Positions 51,669 to 58,785 of a DNA stretch of 64,000 nt are shown piece after piece. A program made the position numbers and the translations under genes. A model generated the notes under the pieces. That model saw only the letters and a list, made by a program, of their open reading frames with translations, did no database searches and was not told the DNA's origin. The stretch is from Schauerella fraxinea (lineage in GTDB: Bacteria > Pseudomonadota > Gammaproteobacteria > Burkholderiales > Burkholderiaceae_B): NCBI GenBank assembly GCA_030849945.1, contig JAVDKK010000001.1:1426001-1490000 (forward strand), given 5' to 3'. Each line of letters begins with the position of its first letter. Position 1 is the stretch's first letter.

Positions 51669-52364
51669 TTAATCCGGCGACGAGACTTGCGCCTCGGTCT
51701 GACTCGCGATCCAGTGGGCCGCGTCGATCAGGCTGCTCACTATACCATCGACTTTCAGCGTGCGCACGTCATGCCCTTCGTTGTAGCCGTAGGGCACGAC
51801 CAGCACGCGCGCGCCTGCGGCTTGGCCGGCTTGCACGTCATTGATCGAATCGCCGATCGCCACCGCCTGCGCGGGCGCCACGCCCAACTGTTCGCAGGCG
51901 TACAGCATCGGCAGGGGATCAGGCTTCTTGCGCGCGCAGGTGTCGCCGCACACGACGGTGTCGAAAAAGCCGGCCAAACCGGTGCGTTGCAACAGCGGCA
52001 GGGTGAACTCGGTGGGCTTGTTGGTGACCACCGCCAGCTTCAAGCCCAGCGCACGCATCGCCTTCAGGCCGTCTATTACGCCGTCGTAGACGGTCGACTT
52101 ATCGCCGTTGACCAAGTGGTAATTGCGAAAGAACGATTCGCGCGCAGTTGCGAACTGGGCCGGATCCGGCTCCACATCGTCAATTTGGCCGGCAAGCGTG
52201 CGGCGGATCAGGTTTTCGACGCCTTTGCCCACGAAGGTTTCGATCACGGCTTCGCGCAGCGGCGTCATGCCCATGTCGATGCGCATGGCGTTGGCGGCGT
52301 GGGCTAGATCGGGAATCGAATCCAGCAACGTGCCGTCCAGATCGATCAGCGCGGCCGTGATCAC
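51669..52364 (-). CDS. gph: Phosphoglycolate phosphatase
   Basis: This is a HAD-superfamily phosphatase of about 231 residues. Motif I is LIDLDGTLLDS, motif II VVTNKP, and motif III/IV CARKKPDP and IGDSINDVQAGQAAG. It hydrolyses 2-phosphoglycolate formed in DNA repair. GTG at 52364 is chosen because it immediately precedes the family N-terminus; the frame extends 38 codons into rpe (to 52478) with a Pro/Ala-rich stretch that is probably not translated. It follows rpe closely, as in many proteobacteria. Confidence 0.9.
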   Translation of the reverse strand: MITAALIDLDGTLLDSIPDLAHAANAMRIDMGMTPLREAVIETFVGKGVENLIRRTLAGQIDDVEPDPAQFATARESFFRNYHLVNGDKSTVYDGVIDGLKAMRALGLKLAVVTNKPTEFTLPLLQRTGLAGFFDTVVCGDTCARKKPDPLPMLYACEQLGVAPAQAVAIGDSINDVQAGQAAGARVLVVPYGYNEGHDVRTLKVDGIVSSLIDAAHWIASQTEAQVSSPD

Positions 52365-52431
52365 GGTAAGCGGCGTGCCGGCCGTGGGGGCCGGTGCGGT
52401 GGGGCGGGGGGGAGCGCTACGCGCCTCGCGG

Positions 52432-53142
52432 TCAAACGGCAATGGTTTCGCCTTTTTTGATTTGTTCGCGCAGGGCATCGATCACCTGCTTGTAGTCGGG
52501 TTTGCCGAAAATCGCCGAGCCGGCCACAAACGTATCTGCGCCGGCGGCACGGATTTCAGCGATGTTGTCGACCTTCACGCCACCGTCCACCTGCAGCGCG
52601 ATGGGCTGGCCGCCCGCTTGCACCCAGGCATCGATACGGCGGCGCGCGTCGCGCAGCTTCGCCAGGGTCGACGGAATGAAGCTCTGGCCGCCAAAGCCGG
52701 GGTTGACCGACATCAGCAGAATCACATCCACCTTGTCCATGACGTGATCCAGGAACGACAGCGGCGTGGCGGGATTGAACACCAGCCCCGATTTGCAACC
52801 GCTATCGCGGATCAGGCCCAGCGAGCGATCGATATGGCGCGACGCTTCGGGGTGAAACGTGATGATGTTGGCGCCGGCCTGCGCAAACTGAGGAATGATG
52901 GCGTCCACCGGCTCGACCATCAGATGCACGTCGATCGGCACGTTTACATGCGGACGGATCGCGGCGCATACCATCGGACCAATTGTGAGGTTGGGAACGT
53001 AATGGTTGTCCATCACGTCGAAGTGAATCCAGTCGGCGCCTGCGGCCACGACATTTTTGACTTCTTCGCCCAGGCGGGCGAAGTCGGCGGACAGGATGCT
53101 GGGAGCGATGCGCGTGGTGGGCGCCAGAGAGGAATCGGACAT
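52432..53142 (-). CDS. rpe: Ribulose-phosphate 3-epimerase
   Basis: This 236-residue TIM barrel interconverts ribulose-5-P and xylulose-5-P. Signatures are IAPSILSADFARLGEEV, DWIHFDVMDNHYVPNLTIGP, VDVHLM-type DVHLMVEP and LLMSVNPGFGGQSFIP with the catalytic Asp in ALQVDGGV. ATG at 53142 is preferred over a TTG at 53166. It is divergent from apaG across 72 bases. Confidence 0.96.
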   Translation of the reverse strand: MSDSSLAPTTRIAPSILSADFARLGEEVKNVVAAGADWIHFDVMDNHYVPNLTIGPMVCAAIRPHVNVPIDVHLMVEPVDAIIPQFAQAGANIITFHPEASRHIDRSLGLIRDSGCKSGLVFNPATPLSFLDHVMDKVDVILLMSVNPGFGGQSFIPSTLAKLRDARRRIDAWVQAGGQPIALQVDGGVKVDNIAEIRAAGADTFVAGSAIFGKPDYKQVIDALREQIKKGETIAV

Positions 53143-53214
53143 GATCGACGGCTTTTCGGATGGCAAAATGTGCCATCATTGTAGTCATTCCAACCCCGTA
53201 TCCAGGACTTGGTC

Positions 53215-53589
53215 TTGAAACCTTATGAATTGACCGTTACCGTTGCGCCGCAGTATGTGCCGGACCAATCCGATCCCGGCGAGCACCAGTATGTGTTCGC
53301 CTACACGGTGCGGATCACCAATACAGGCGAGCATCCGGCACAGGTCATCAGCCGTCACTGGATCATCACCGACGGCAACGAGCGCGAGCAGGAAGTGCGC
53401 GGGTTGGGCGTCGTGGGTCAGCAACCGTTGCTGTCGCCGGGCGAAACGTTCGAATACACCAGCGGCTGTCCGCTGCCTACGCCGGTGGGCACCATGCGTG
53501 GCACCTACCACTGCGTGGGCGAAAACGGCATTCCGTTTGAAACCACCATCTCTGAGTTTGTGCTGGCGATGCCGCGCACCCTGCATTGA
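53215..53589 (+). CDS. apaG: ApaG protein
   Basis: This 124-residue fibronectin-III-like beta-sandwich protein contains QVISRHWIITDGNEREQEV, then GLGVVGQQPLL and GTMRGTYHCVGENG, the ApaG/DUF525 signature. Function is unclear; it is associated with Co2+/Mg2+ phenotypes and diadenosine polyphosphate metabolism. There is no ATG. TTG at 53215 is chosen because AGGA (53204-53207) is 7 bases upstream; an in-frame TTG at 53209 would sit too close to it. Confidence 0.92.
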   Translation: MKPYELTVTVAPQYVPDQSDPGEHQYVFAYTVRITNTGEHPAQVISRHWIITDGNEREQEVRGLGVVGQQPLLSPGETFEYTSGCPLPTPVGTMRGTYHCVGENGIPFETTISEFVLAMPRTLH

Positions 53590-53612
53590 CGCGCCGCGTC
53601 CCCGATTTCCAG

Positions 53613-54923
53613 ATGCCCATGAAACGTCTTTTTTGTATCAGCTTCGCCACGGCGCTGCTCGCCGCCTGCTCGACCACCACACCGCCCGAGCCCGGCATTG
53701 CGCCCGAAGGCACGCCGCCGGCCGCGGATATTCCTGCCGCCGACACGCCCTTGCGCGTGCCGGCGCTGACCTCCTTGCCCGACTCTGCGCCGCGCACGCT
53801 CGGCGGCCGGTTTCAGCGCGCCAATTTCAATGAGATGCCCGGCTGGGATGACGATAATCTGTCCGACACTTGGGCGTTGTTTCTCCGGAACTGCAAGGGT
53901 TTGATGCGGCCCACGGGCGGCAGCCTCACCACGCCCGCGCGCGCTACGCCGCGCGCCTGGCAACCGTTTTGCGCAGCGGCCATCGATCCGCAGCGCGCGC
54001 CCGCTGCGGGCGATGCCGCCGGCATCCGCCGCTTCGTGCAAACGTATCTGCAACCGTGGCGGTTGAACGGCGGCGACGGCAAGCCCGCGGCCAACACCGT
54101 CACGGGTTACTACGAGCCCCTGGTGCGCGGATCACGCCGCCAGGGCGGCAACTATCAATGGCCGTTGTACACGCCGCCGGCCGATCTGCTGACGATCGAT
54201 TTGGGCGGCATCTATCCCGAATTGGCCGGCAAGCGTGTGCGCGGCAAGCTTGAAGGCAAACGCGTCGTGCCTTACGACACGCGCGCCGCGCTCGAGCGTT
54301 CGGGCAAGCGCCCGCCGGCGATTGTGTATATCGACGATCCCGTCGACGCCTTCTTCCTGCAGGTGCAGGGCTCGGGCCGGGTGCTGCTCACCTCGGGTCC
54401 CAACTCTGGCGACACCATTCGCGTGGCCTACGCCGACCACAATGGTCAGCCGTATGCGTCGATCGGCAAGTGGCTCGCCGACCAAGGCGAACTGCCGCTG
54501 GCGCAAGCGTCGATGCAGAACATCCGCGCCTGGGCGCAGCGCAATCCCAAGCGGGTGCCTGAGATGCTTAACGCCAATCCGGCCGTGGTGTTCTTCCGCG
54601 AAGAACCGGTGATCGATCCCAACCAGGGTCCCAAGGGGGCGTATGGCATCGCGCTCGCGCCGCAACGCTCGATCGCTGTGGACACGACGTTCGTGCCGCT
54701 CGGTACGCCTGTCTTTCTCGCCACCACTCAGCCGGCCTCCAATCAGCCGCTTGCACGCCTCGTATTCGCGCAAGATACCGGCGCCGCGATCAAGGGTGCC
54801 GCACGGGCCGACTTCTATTGGGGCTACGGTGATGCCGCAGGTGAGATGGCCGGCCGCATGAAGCAACGCGGTCAAATGTGGGTGTTGTGGCCCAAGCAAG
54901 CCGGCGAGCCGAGCGCGCGATGA
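53613..54923 (+). CDS. mltA: Membrane-bound lytic murein transglycosylase A
   Basis: This lipoprotein of about 436 residues has the lipobox ALLAAC within the first 22 residues, for outer-membrane anchoring. The MltA domain contains VTGYYEPLVRGSR and PYDTRAALERSG, and the C-terminal 3D domain contains FAQDTGAAIKGAARADFYWG with the expected catalytic Asp. It cleaves peptidoglycan glycan strands. ATGs at 53613 and 53619 are both possible. Its stop overlaps the next gene by four bases. Confidence 0.93.
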   Translation: MPMKRLFCISFATALLAACSTTTPPEPGIAPEGTPPAADIPAADTPLRVPALTSLPDSAPRTLGGRFQRANFNEMPGWDDDNLSDTWALFLRNCKGLMRPTGGSLTTPARATPRAWQPFCAAAIDPQRAPAAGDAAGIRRFVQTYLQPWRLNGGDGKPAANTVTGYYEPLVRGSRRQGGNYQWPLYTPPADLLTIDLGGIYPELAGKRVRGKLEGKRVVPYDTRAALERSGKRPPAIVYIDDPVDAFFLQVQGSGRVLLTSGPNSGDTIRVAYADHNGQPYASIGKWLADQGELPLAQASMQNIRAWAQRNPKRVPEMLNANPAVVFFREEPVIDPNQGPKGAYGIALAPQRSIAVDTTFVPLGTPVFLATTQPASNQPLARLVFAQDTGAAIKGAARADFYWGYGDAAGEMAGRMKQRGQMWVLWPKQAGEPSAR

Positions 54924-56089
54924 CTTCCCCCATCGTCGTCTGCGGCGCCGGCATTGCCGGCATGGCAACCGCGTTGGCACTGGCGCAGCGCAAGCAGGCG
55001 GTGACGCTGTTGGCGCCGCACACCACGATTCCAGCGCCCCAGGCGCAGGCGATCGACGCGCGTGTCTACGCAATGTCGCCGGCGAGCCGGGCCTTTCTGC
55101 AGCGCCTGTATGTGTGGGACGCTTTGCCCGATACGCGCTACACGCGGGTCGAAGGCATGGATGTGTATGGCGACAAATTTGGGCGCGTCGCGCTGGATGC
55201 GTGGCAAGCCGCGCAAGCCGATATGGCCTGGATCGTCGAGTCGCGCGAAATCGAGCGGGTGCTGGCGCAAGCCTTGCGCCTCGCAGGCGTGACCTGGATC
55301 GACGACCGGTGCGTCGGCTTGGGCGATCGGGTGGTCACCACCGAGAAGGGCGCTTCGCTCGCGGCCGATCTGATCGTGGGTGCAGATGGCGCGCAATCGC
55401 CGGTACGGCGTCTCGCGCGCATGACGCACCGCTCGCGCAGCTACGGCGATACGGGCGTGATCGTGCATCTGGATGCCGGCGTGGCGCATCAAGGCCGCGC
55501 CTGCCAATGGTTTTTGGGCGACAGCGTGCTCGGCCTGCTGCCACTGCCGGATAACGCCCGTGGGGCGCAGGTGTCGATGGTGTGGTCCATGGCCACGCCG
55601 CGTGCGCAAGCCTTGCTGGCGCTGGGCCCCGAGGCGCAGCGCGACGCGATCGCCGCGCAATTGGCGGCCGTTACTCGCAATCGATTGGGTGCGTTGGTGC
55701 CTAACGGGCCGCTGCACGGCTTTCCGTTGTTTGTCGAGCATGGCGAAATGATCGCACCGGGTGTGGCATTGGTGGGCGACGCTGCCCATCGTGTGCATCC
55801 GTTGGCGGGGCAGGGGTTGAATCTGGGCTTGGGCGACGTTGAAGCGTTGGCCGACATCGTCGCGGCCCGTTCGCCGGTGCAGTCGGCAGGCGATCTTCAG
55901 ATGCTGCGCCGTTATCGGCGTGCGCGCGCAGAGCCGGTGGCGGCCATGCGATTGGCTACGGATGGTCTGTACCAGTTGTTTGCCACCTCGTTGCCCCCGG
56001 TGGCGTGGTTGCGCAATGCCGGGATGCGGGCAGTCAATGCGATGCCGGCGATCAAGCGTCGTCTGATCGACAGCGCGTCGGGCAAGTAA
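54920..56089 (+). CDS. UbiH/UbiF/COQ6-family FAD-dependent hydroxylase
   Basis: This 389-residue flavoprotein monooxygenase has an FAD-binding motif GAGIAGMATALALAQ at the N-terminus, LIVGADGAQSPVR in the middle and LVGDAAHRVHPLAGQGLNLG, then GDVEALAD near residue 290. It is predicted to hydroxylate a ubiquinone-ring intermediate; which position cannot be decided from sequence. ATG at 54920 overlaps the mltA stop. Confidence 0.9.
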   Translation: MTSPIVVCGAGIAGMATALALAQRKQAVTLLAPHTTIPAPQAQAIDARVYAMSPASRAFLQRLYVWDALPDTRYTRVEGMDVYGDKFGRVALDAWQAAQADMAWIVESREIERVLAQALRLAGVTWIDDRCVGLGDRVVTTEKGASLAADLIVGADGAQSPVRRLARMTHRSRSYGDTGVIVHLDAGVAHQGRACQWFLGDSVLGLLPLPDNARGAQVSMVWSMATPRAQALLALGPEAQRDAIAAQLAAVTRNRLGALVPNGPLHGFPLFVEHGEMIAPGVALVGDAAHRVHPLAGQGLNLGLGDVEALADIVAARSPVQSAGDLQMLRRYRRARAEPVAAMRLATDGLYQLFATSLPPVAWLRNAGMRAVNAMPAIKRRLIDSASGK

Positions 56090-56156
56090 ATGGATCGGGT
56101 GACGCACCGGTGGCACAACGCCAGCGGCCCGTCGCACGATCGAGAGGAGAAATATC

Positions 56157-57032
56157 ATGATGGGTTTTAAACAATCATTGCTGGCCGTCGCGGTCGCGAT
56201 CGGCGCGCTGGGTGCTGTAGGTGGCTCAGCCGTTGCGGCATCGATCGGCACCGGCACAATGGGCGCCAACGTCAATACCGACAACCCGCCCAATGCGGCC
56301 GGCAAAGCCGCGACCACCGGCACCACGTCGATCGGCACGAACGACATAGGCCGCCCCAATCCCGGACAGAAAAGCGTATCGACCACCGATCTGGCGCCCG
56401 ATCCGATCTCCGACGGTGTACGGCAACGGTTCATGCAGCGCTTCTCGGGCATGCCCGTCACGGCCGTTCATCGCACCCCTTACGGCTTGTTCGAGATCCA
56501 GCTGGGCATGGATCTGGTCTACACCGATGAGGGCGTGAACTGGGTGATGGAAGGCCCGTTGATCGATGCCACCACCCGCCAGGACGTGACGCAGGCGCGG
56601 CAGGAGCAATTGGGCAAAATTTCCTTCGACCAATTGCCGCTCGATCTGGCCATCAAGCAGGTCAAGGGCAGTGGCGCCCGGAAGGTCGCGATTTTTGAGG
56701 ATCCCAACTGCGGCTATTGCAAGCAGTTGCGCAAAACGATGGAAGACGTGAGTGACGTCACGATCTACACGTTCCTGTATCCCATTCTTGCACCCGACTC
56801 GCGCGTGAAATCCCGCGACGTGTGGTGCGCCAAGGATCCCGGCAAGACCTGGGATGCGTGGATGCTTAACGGCAAGACGCCGCCCACCGCACAATGTTCG
56901 GACCCGTCCGAAAAGGTGCTGGCATTCGGCAAACAGTTGATGATCCAGGGCACGCCTACATTATTTTTCGCCGACGGCACCCGCATCAGTGGCGCTTTAC
57001 CCTTGGAGATGTTGCAAGCCCGTCTGAAGTAA
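56157..57032 (+). CDS. DsbC/DsbG-family periplasmic thiol:disulfide isomerase
   Basis: This 291-residue exported protein has a signal peptide (LLAVAVAIGALGAVGGSAVA, residues 8-27). A Gly/Thr/Asn-rich linker (about 30-75) is followed by a DsbC-like dimerisation domain and a thioredoxin domain with active site FEDPNCGYCKQL and the cis-Pro in QGTPTLFF. Two further cysteines (VWCAKD, TAQCSD) could form a structural disulfide as in DsbC. The low-complexity linker is longer than in E. coli DsbC. GAGAGGAGA lies just before the ATG. Confidence 0.92.
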   Translation: MMGFKQSLLAVAVAIGALGAVGGSAVAASIGTGTMGANVNTDNPPNAAGKAATTGTTSIGTNDIGRPNPGQKSVSTTDLAPDPISDGVRQRFMQRFSGMPVTAVHRTPYGLFEIQLGMDLVYTDEGVNWVMEGPLIDATTRQDVTQARQEQLGKISFDQLPLDLAIKQVKGSGARKVAIFEDPNCGYCKQLRKTMEDVSDVTIYTFLYPILAPDSRVKSRDVWCAKDPGKTWDAWMLNGKTPPTAQCSDPSEKVLAFGKQLMIQGTPTLFFADGTRISGALPLEMLQARLK

Positions 57033-57050
57033 AGCGCTTGAAGTTGAACG

Positions 57051-57090
57051 TTGAACATCGAACATCGAAGTTGAACATCGAACATCGAAG
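57051..57090. repeat. Perfect 20-bp tandem duplication in an intergenic region
   Basis: The 20-base unit TTGAACATCGAACATCGAAG occurs at 57051-57070 and 57071-57090 and itself contains two GAACATCGAA-like half units; a partial copy precedes it at 57044. It is in the 160-base gap between dsbC and the dehydrogenase. Role unknown; it could be slippage-prone. Confidence 0.9.
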
Positions 57091-57192
57091 TAAATCACGC
57101 GAAGTTAAGTAGCGAAGTTAAATGGCGCGCTTGAATGGCGCCCTCAAACCATACGCCGGCCGCCGGTAGATCGACACCACGCAGGAGCACGC

Positions 57193-58152
57193 ATGAAGAT
57201 TGCCATTCTGGACGACTATCACGGTGTGGCCGAAACCTACGCCGATTGGAAAACGCTTGGGCCCGATGCCGAGATCACGACCTTCCGGCACTACTTGCCC
57301 GAAGGCGCCGATCGTGACACGGCGTTAAAGCCCTTCGATGTCATCATCGCAATGCGCGAACGTACGCCGTTCCCGGCGTCGCAGATCGCAGCGCTACCCA
57401 ATCTCAAGTTGCTGGTCACCACGGGCCTGCGCAACAACGCAATCGACCTGGCCGCCTGCGAGGCGCAAGGCGTCACGGTGTGCGGCGCGCCGGGCAGTGC
57501 CGACGGCACGTATGCCACCTCTGAGCTCGCATGGACGTTGCTGCTGGCGTTGTTCAAGAACCTGCCGCATGAAAACGAATCGATGCGGCGTGGCGAGTGG
57601 CAGACCCGCATGCCCGTGCCGCTGGCCGGCAAGCGGCTCGGTGTGGTTGGCCTGGGCAAGCTCGGCGCCGCTACGGCTCGCGTGGGCTTGGCGCTCGGCA
57701 TGGACGTAGTCGCCTGGAGCACCAACCTCACCGACGAGAAAGCGGCCGAGATCGGTGTGAAGCGCGTCGAGAAGCAAGAACTCTTCGCGACCTCCGACGC
57801 GATCAGCGTGCATCTGATTTTGAGCGCACGGTCACGTCACATCGTCGATGCGGCAGCCATCGCCGCGATGAAGCCCGGCGCGTTTTTCGTCAACACCTCG
57901 CGTGCCGGGTTGGTCGACAACGATGCGTTGATCCAGGCACTCAAAGATCACAAGATCGGTGGCGCCGGGCTCGATGTGTTCGACCAGGAGCCGTTGCCCG
58001 CCGACGATCCCATTCGCACGCTCGACAACGTCGTGCTCACGCCGCATCTGGGGTACGTGAGCGAGAGCAATTTCCGCGCGTTCTATGAAAATGCCGTGGC
58101 TGCTGTGCAAGCGTGGAAGGACGGCAAACCGATCAAGGTGCTGGGTAAATGA
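57193..58152 (+). CDS. D-2-hydroxyacid dehydrogenase family protein
   Basis: This 319-residue NAD-dependent dehydrogenase has a Rossmann motif LGVVGLGKLGAATARVG, a catalytic Arg in NTSRAGLVDNDAL, a Glu in LDVFDQEPLP and a His in LTPHLGYV. It oxidises or reduces a 2-hydroxy/2-keto acid pair; the substrate is unknown. AGGAG lies 6-10 bases upstream of the ATG. The stop overlaps the NTF2-like gene. Confidence 0.93.
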   Translation: MKIAILDDYHGVAETYADWKTLGPDAEITTFRHYLPEGADRDTALKPFDVIIAMRERTPFPASQIAALPNLKLLVTTGLRNNAIDLAACEAQGVTVCGAPGSADGTYATSELAWTLLLALFKNLPHENESMRRGEWQTRMPVPLAGKRLGVVGLGKLGAATARVGLALGMDVVAWSTNLTDEKAAEIGVKRVEKQELFATSDAISVHLILSARSRHIVDAAAIAAMKPGAFFVNTSRAGLVDNDALIQALKDHKIGGAGLDVFDQEPLPADDPIRTLDNVVLTPHLGYVSESNFRAFYENAVAAVQAWKDGKPIKVLGK

Positions 58153-58562
58153 GCGCATCGGATGCCACGTTTCAGGATCTCAAGCGCATCATCCAGGCGT
58201 GCGATCGCGCCATCACGGCCGAGGATTTCGACACGTTGATGACGTACTACGCCGACGATGCCACGCTGGTCGTCAAGCCGGGCATGCATGCGACCGGCCG
58301 CGAGCAGATCCGCCGGGCCTTCGTGGCCATTGCCGAATACTTCAAGCACACCATGGTCGTCACGCAAGGCGAGATGAAGGTGATTGAAAGTGGCGATACG
58401 GCATTGGTGCTGATGCAAACGATGTTGCACACCAAAGGTGAGGACGGCGAGCCTGTCATCACCGAGCGGCGCGCGACCTATGTGTTTCGCCGAGCGCCCG
58501 CCGGCAATTGGCTGTGCGCGATCGACAACTCTTACGGTACCGACCTCATCGACGCCGACTAG
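58149..58562 (+). CDS. NTF2-like (SnoaL/DUF4440-type) protein
   Basis: This 137-residue cone-shaped alpha+beta fold protein has the NTF2-like pattern ITAEDFDTLMTYYADDATLV and a central RRAFVAIAEYF helix. Members include ketosteroid-isomerase-like enzymes and binding proteins, so no function is assigned. The ATGA overlap with the dehydrogenase gene suggests it acts in the same pathway. Confidence 0.85.
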   Translation: MSASDATFQDLKRIIQACDRAITAEDFDTLMTYYADDATLVVKPGMHATGREQIRRAFVAIAEYFKHTMVVTQGEMKVIESGDTALVLMQTMLHTKGEDGEPVITERRATYVFRRAPAGNWLCAIDNSYGTDLIDAD

Positions 58563-58684
58563 GGGCGCCTATTGCTGCGCGTCGACGTGGTGGTGGCTTG
58601 TGGGGGCAGGCCGGATGGTATGGGGCGGCCACAATGCGCCACAGGCCACAGGTCGAAAGGTACAAGCTAAAAGCCACGAGCCAA

Positions 58685-58715
58685 AAAAATGCCGATCGTT
58701 ATGATCGGCATTTTT
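58685..58715. terminator. Bidirectional Rho-independent terminator
   Basis: A 13-bp stem (58685-58697 with 58703-58715) has a 5-base loop, an A7 run on one side and a T5 run on the other. It lies between the plus-strand NTF2-like gene and the minus-strand opgH and can end transcription from both. The rest of the 223-base gap shows no gene. Confidence 0.9.
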
Positions 58716-58785
58716 CATTTGGCCTGGCCGGGCTGGCGATTAAATCGCCGGAATGGCTGCCCGTTACCGCCAGCGTGATTGAGGA

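Noticed and set aside
52365..52478. A 38-codon upstream extension of gph
   Set aside because: It overlaps the end of rpe and encodes a Pro/Ala-rich stretch unlike the family. GTG at 52364 directly precedes the HAD domain.
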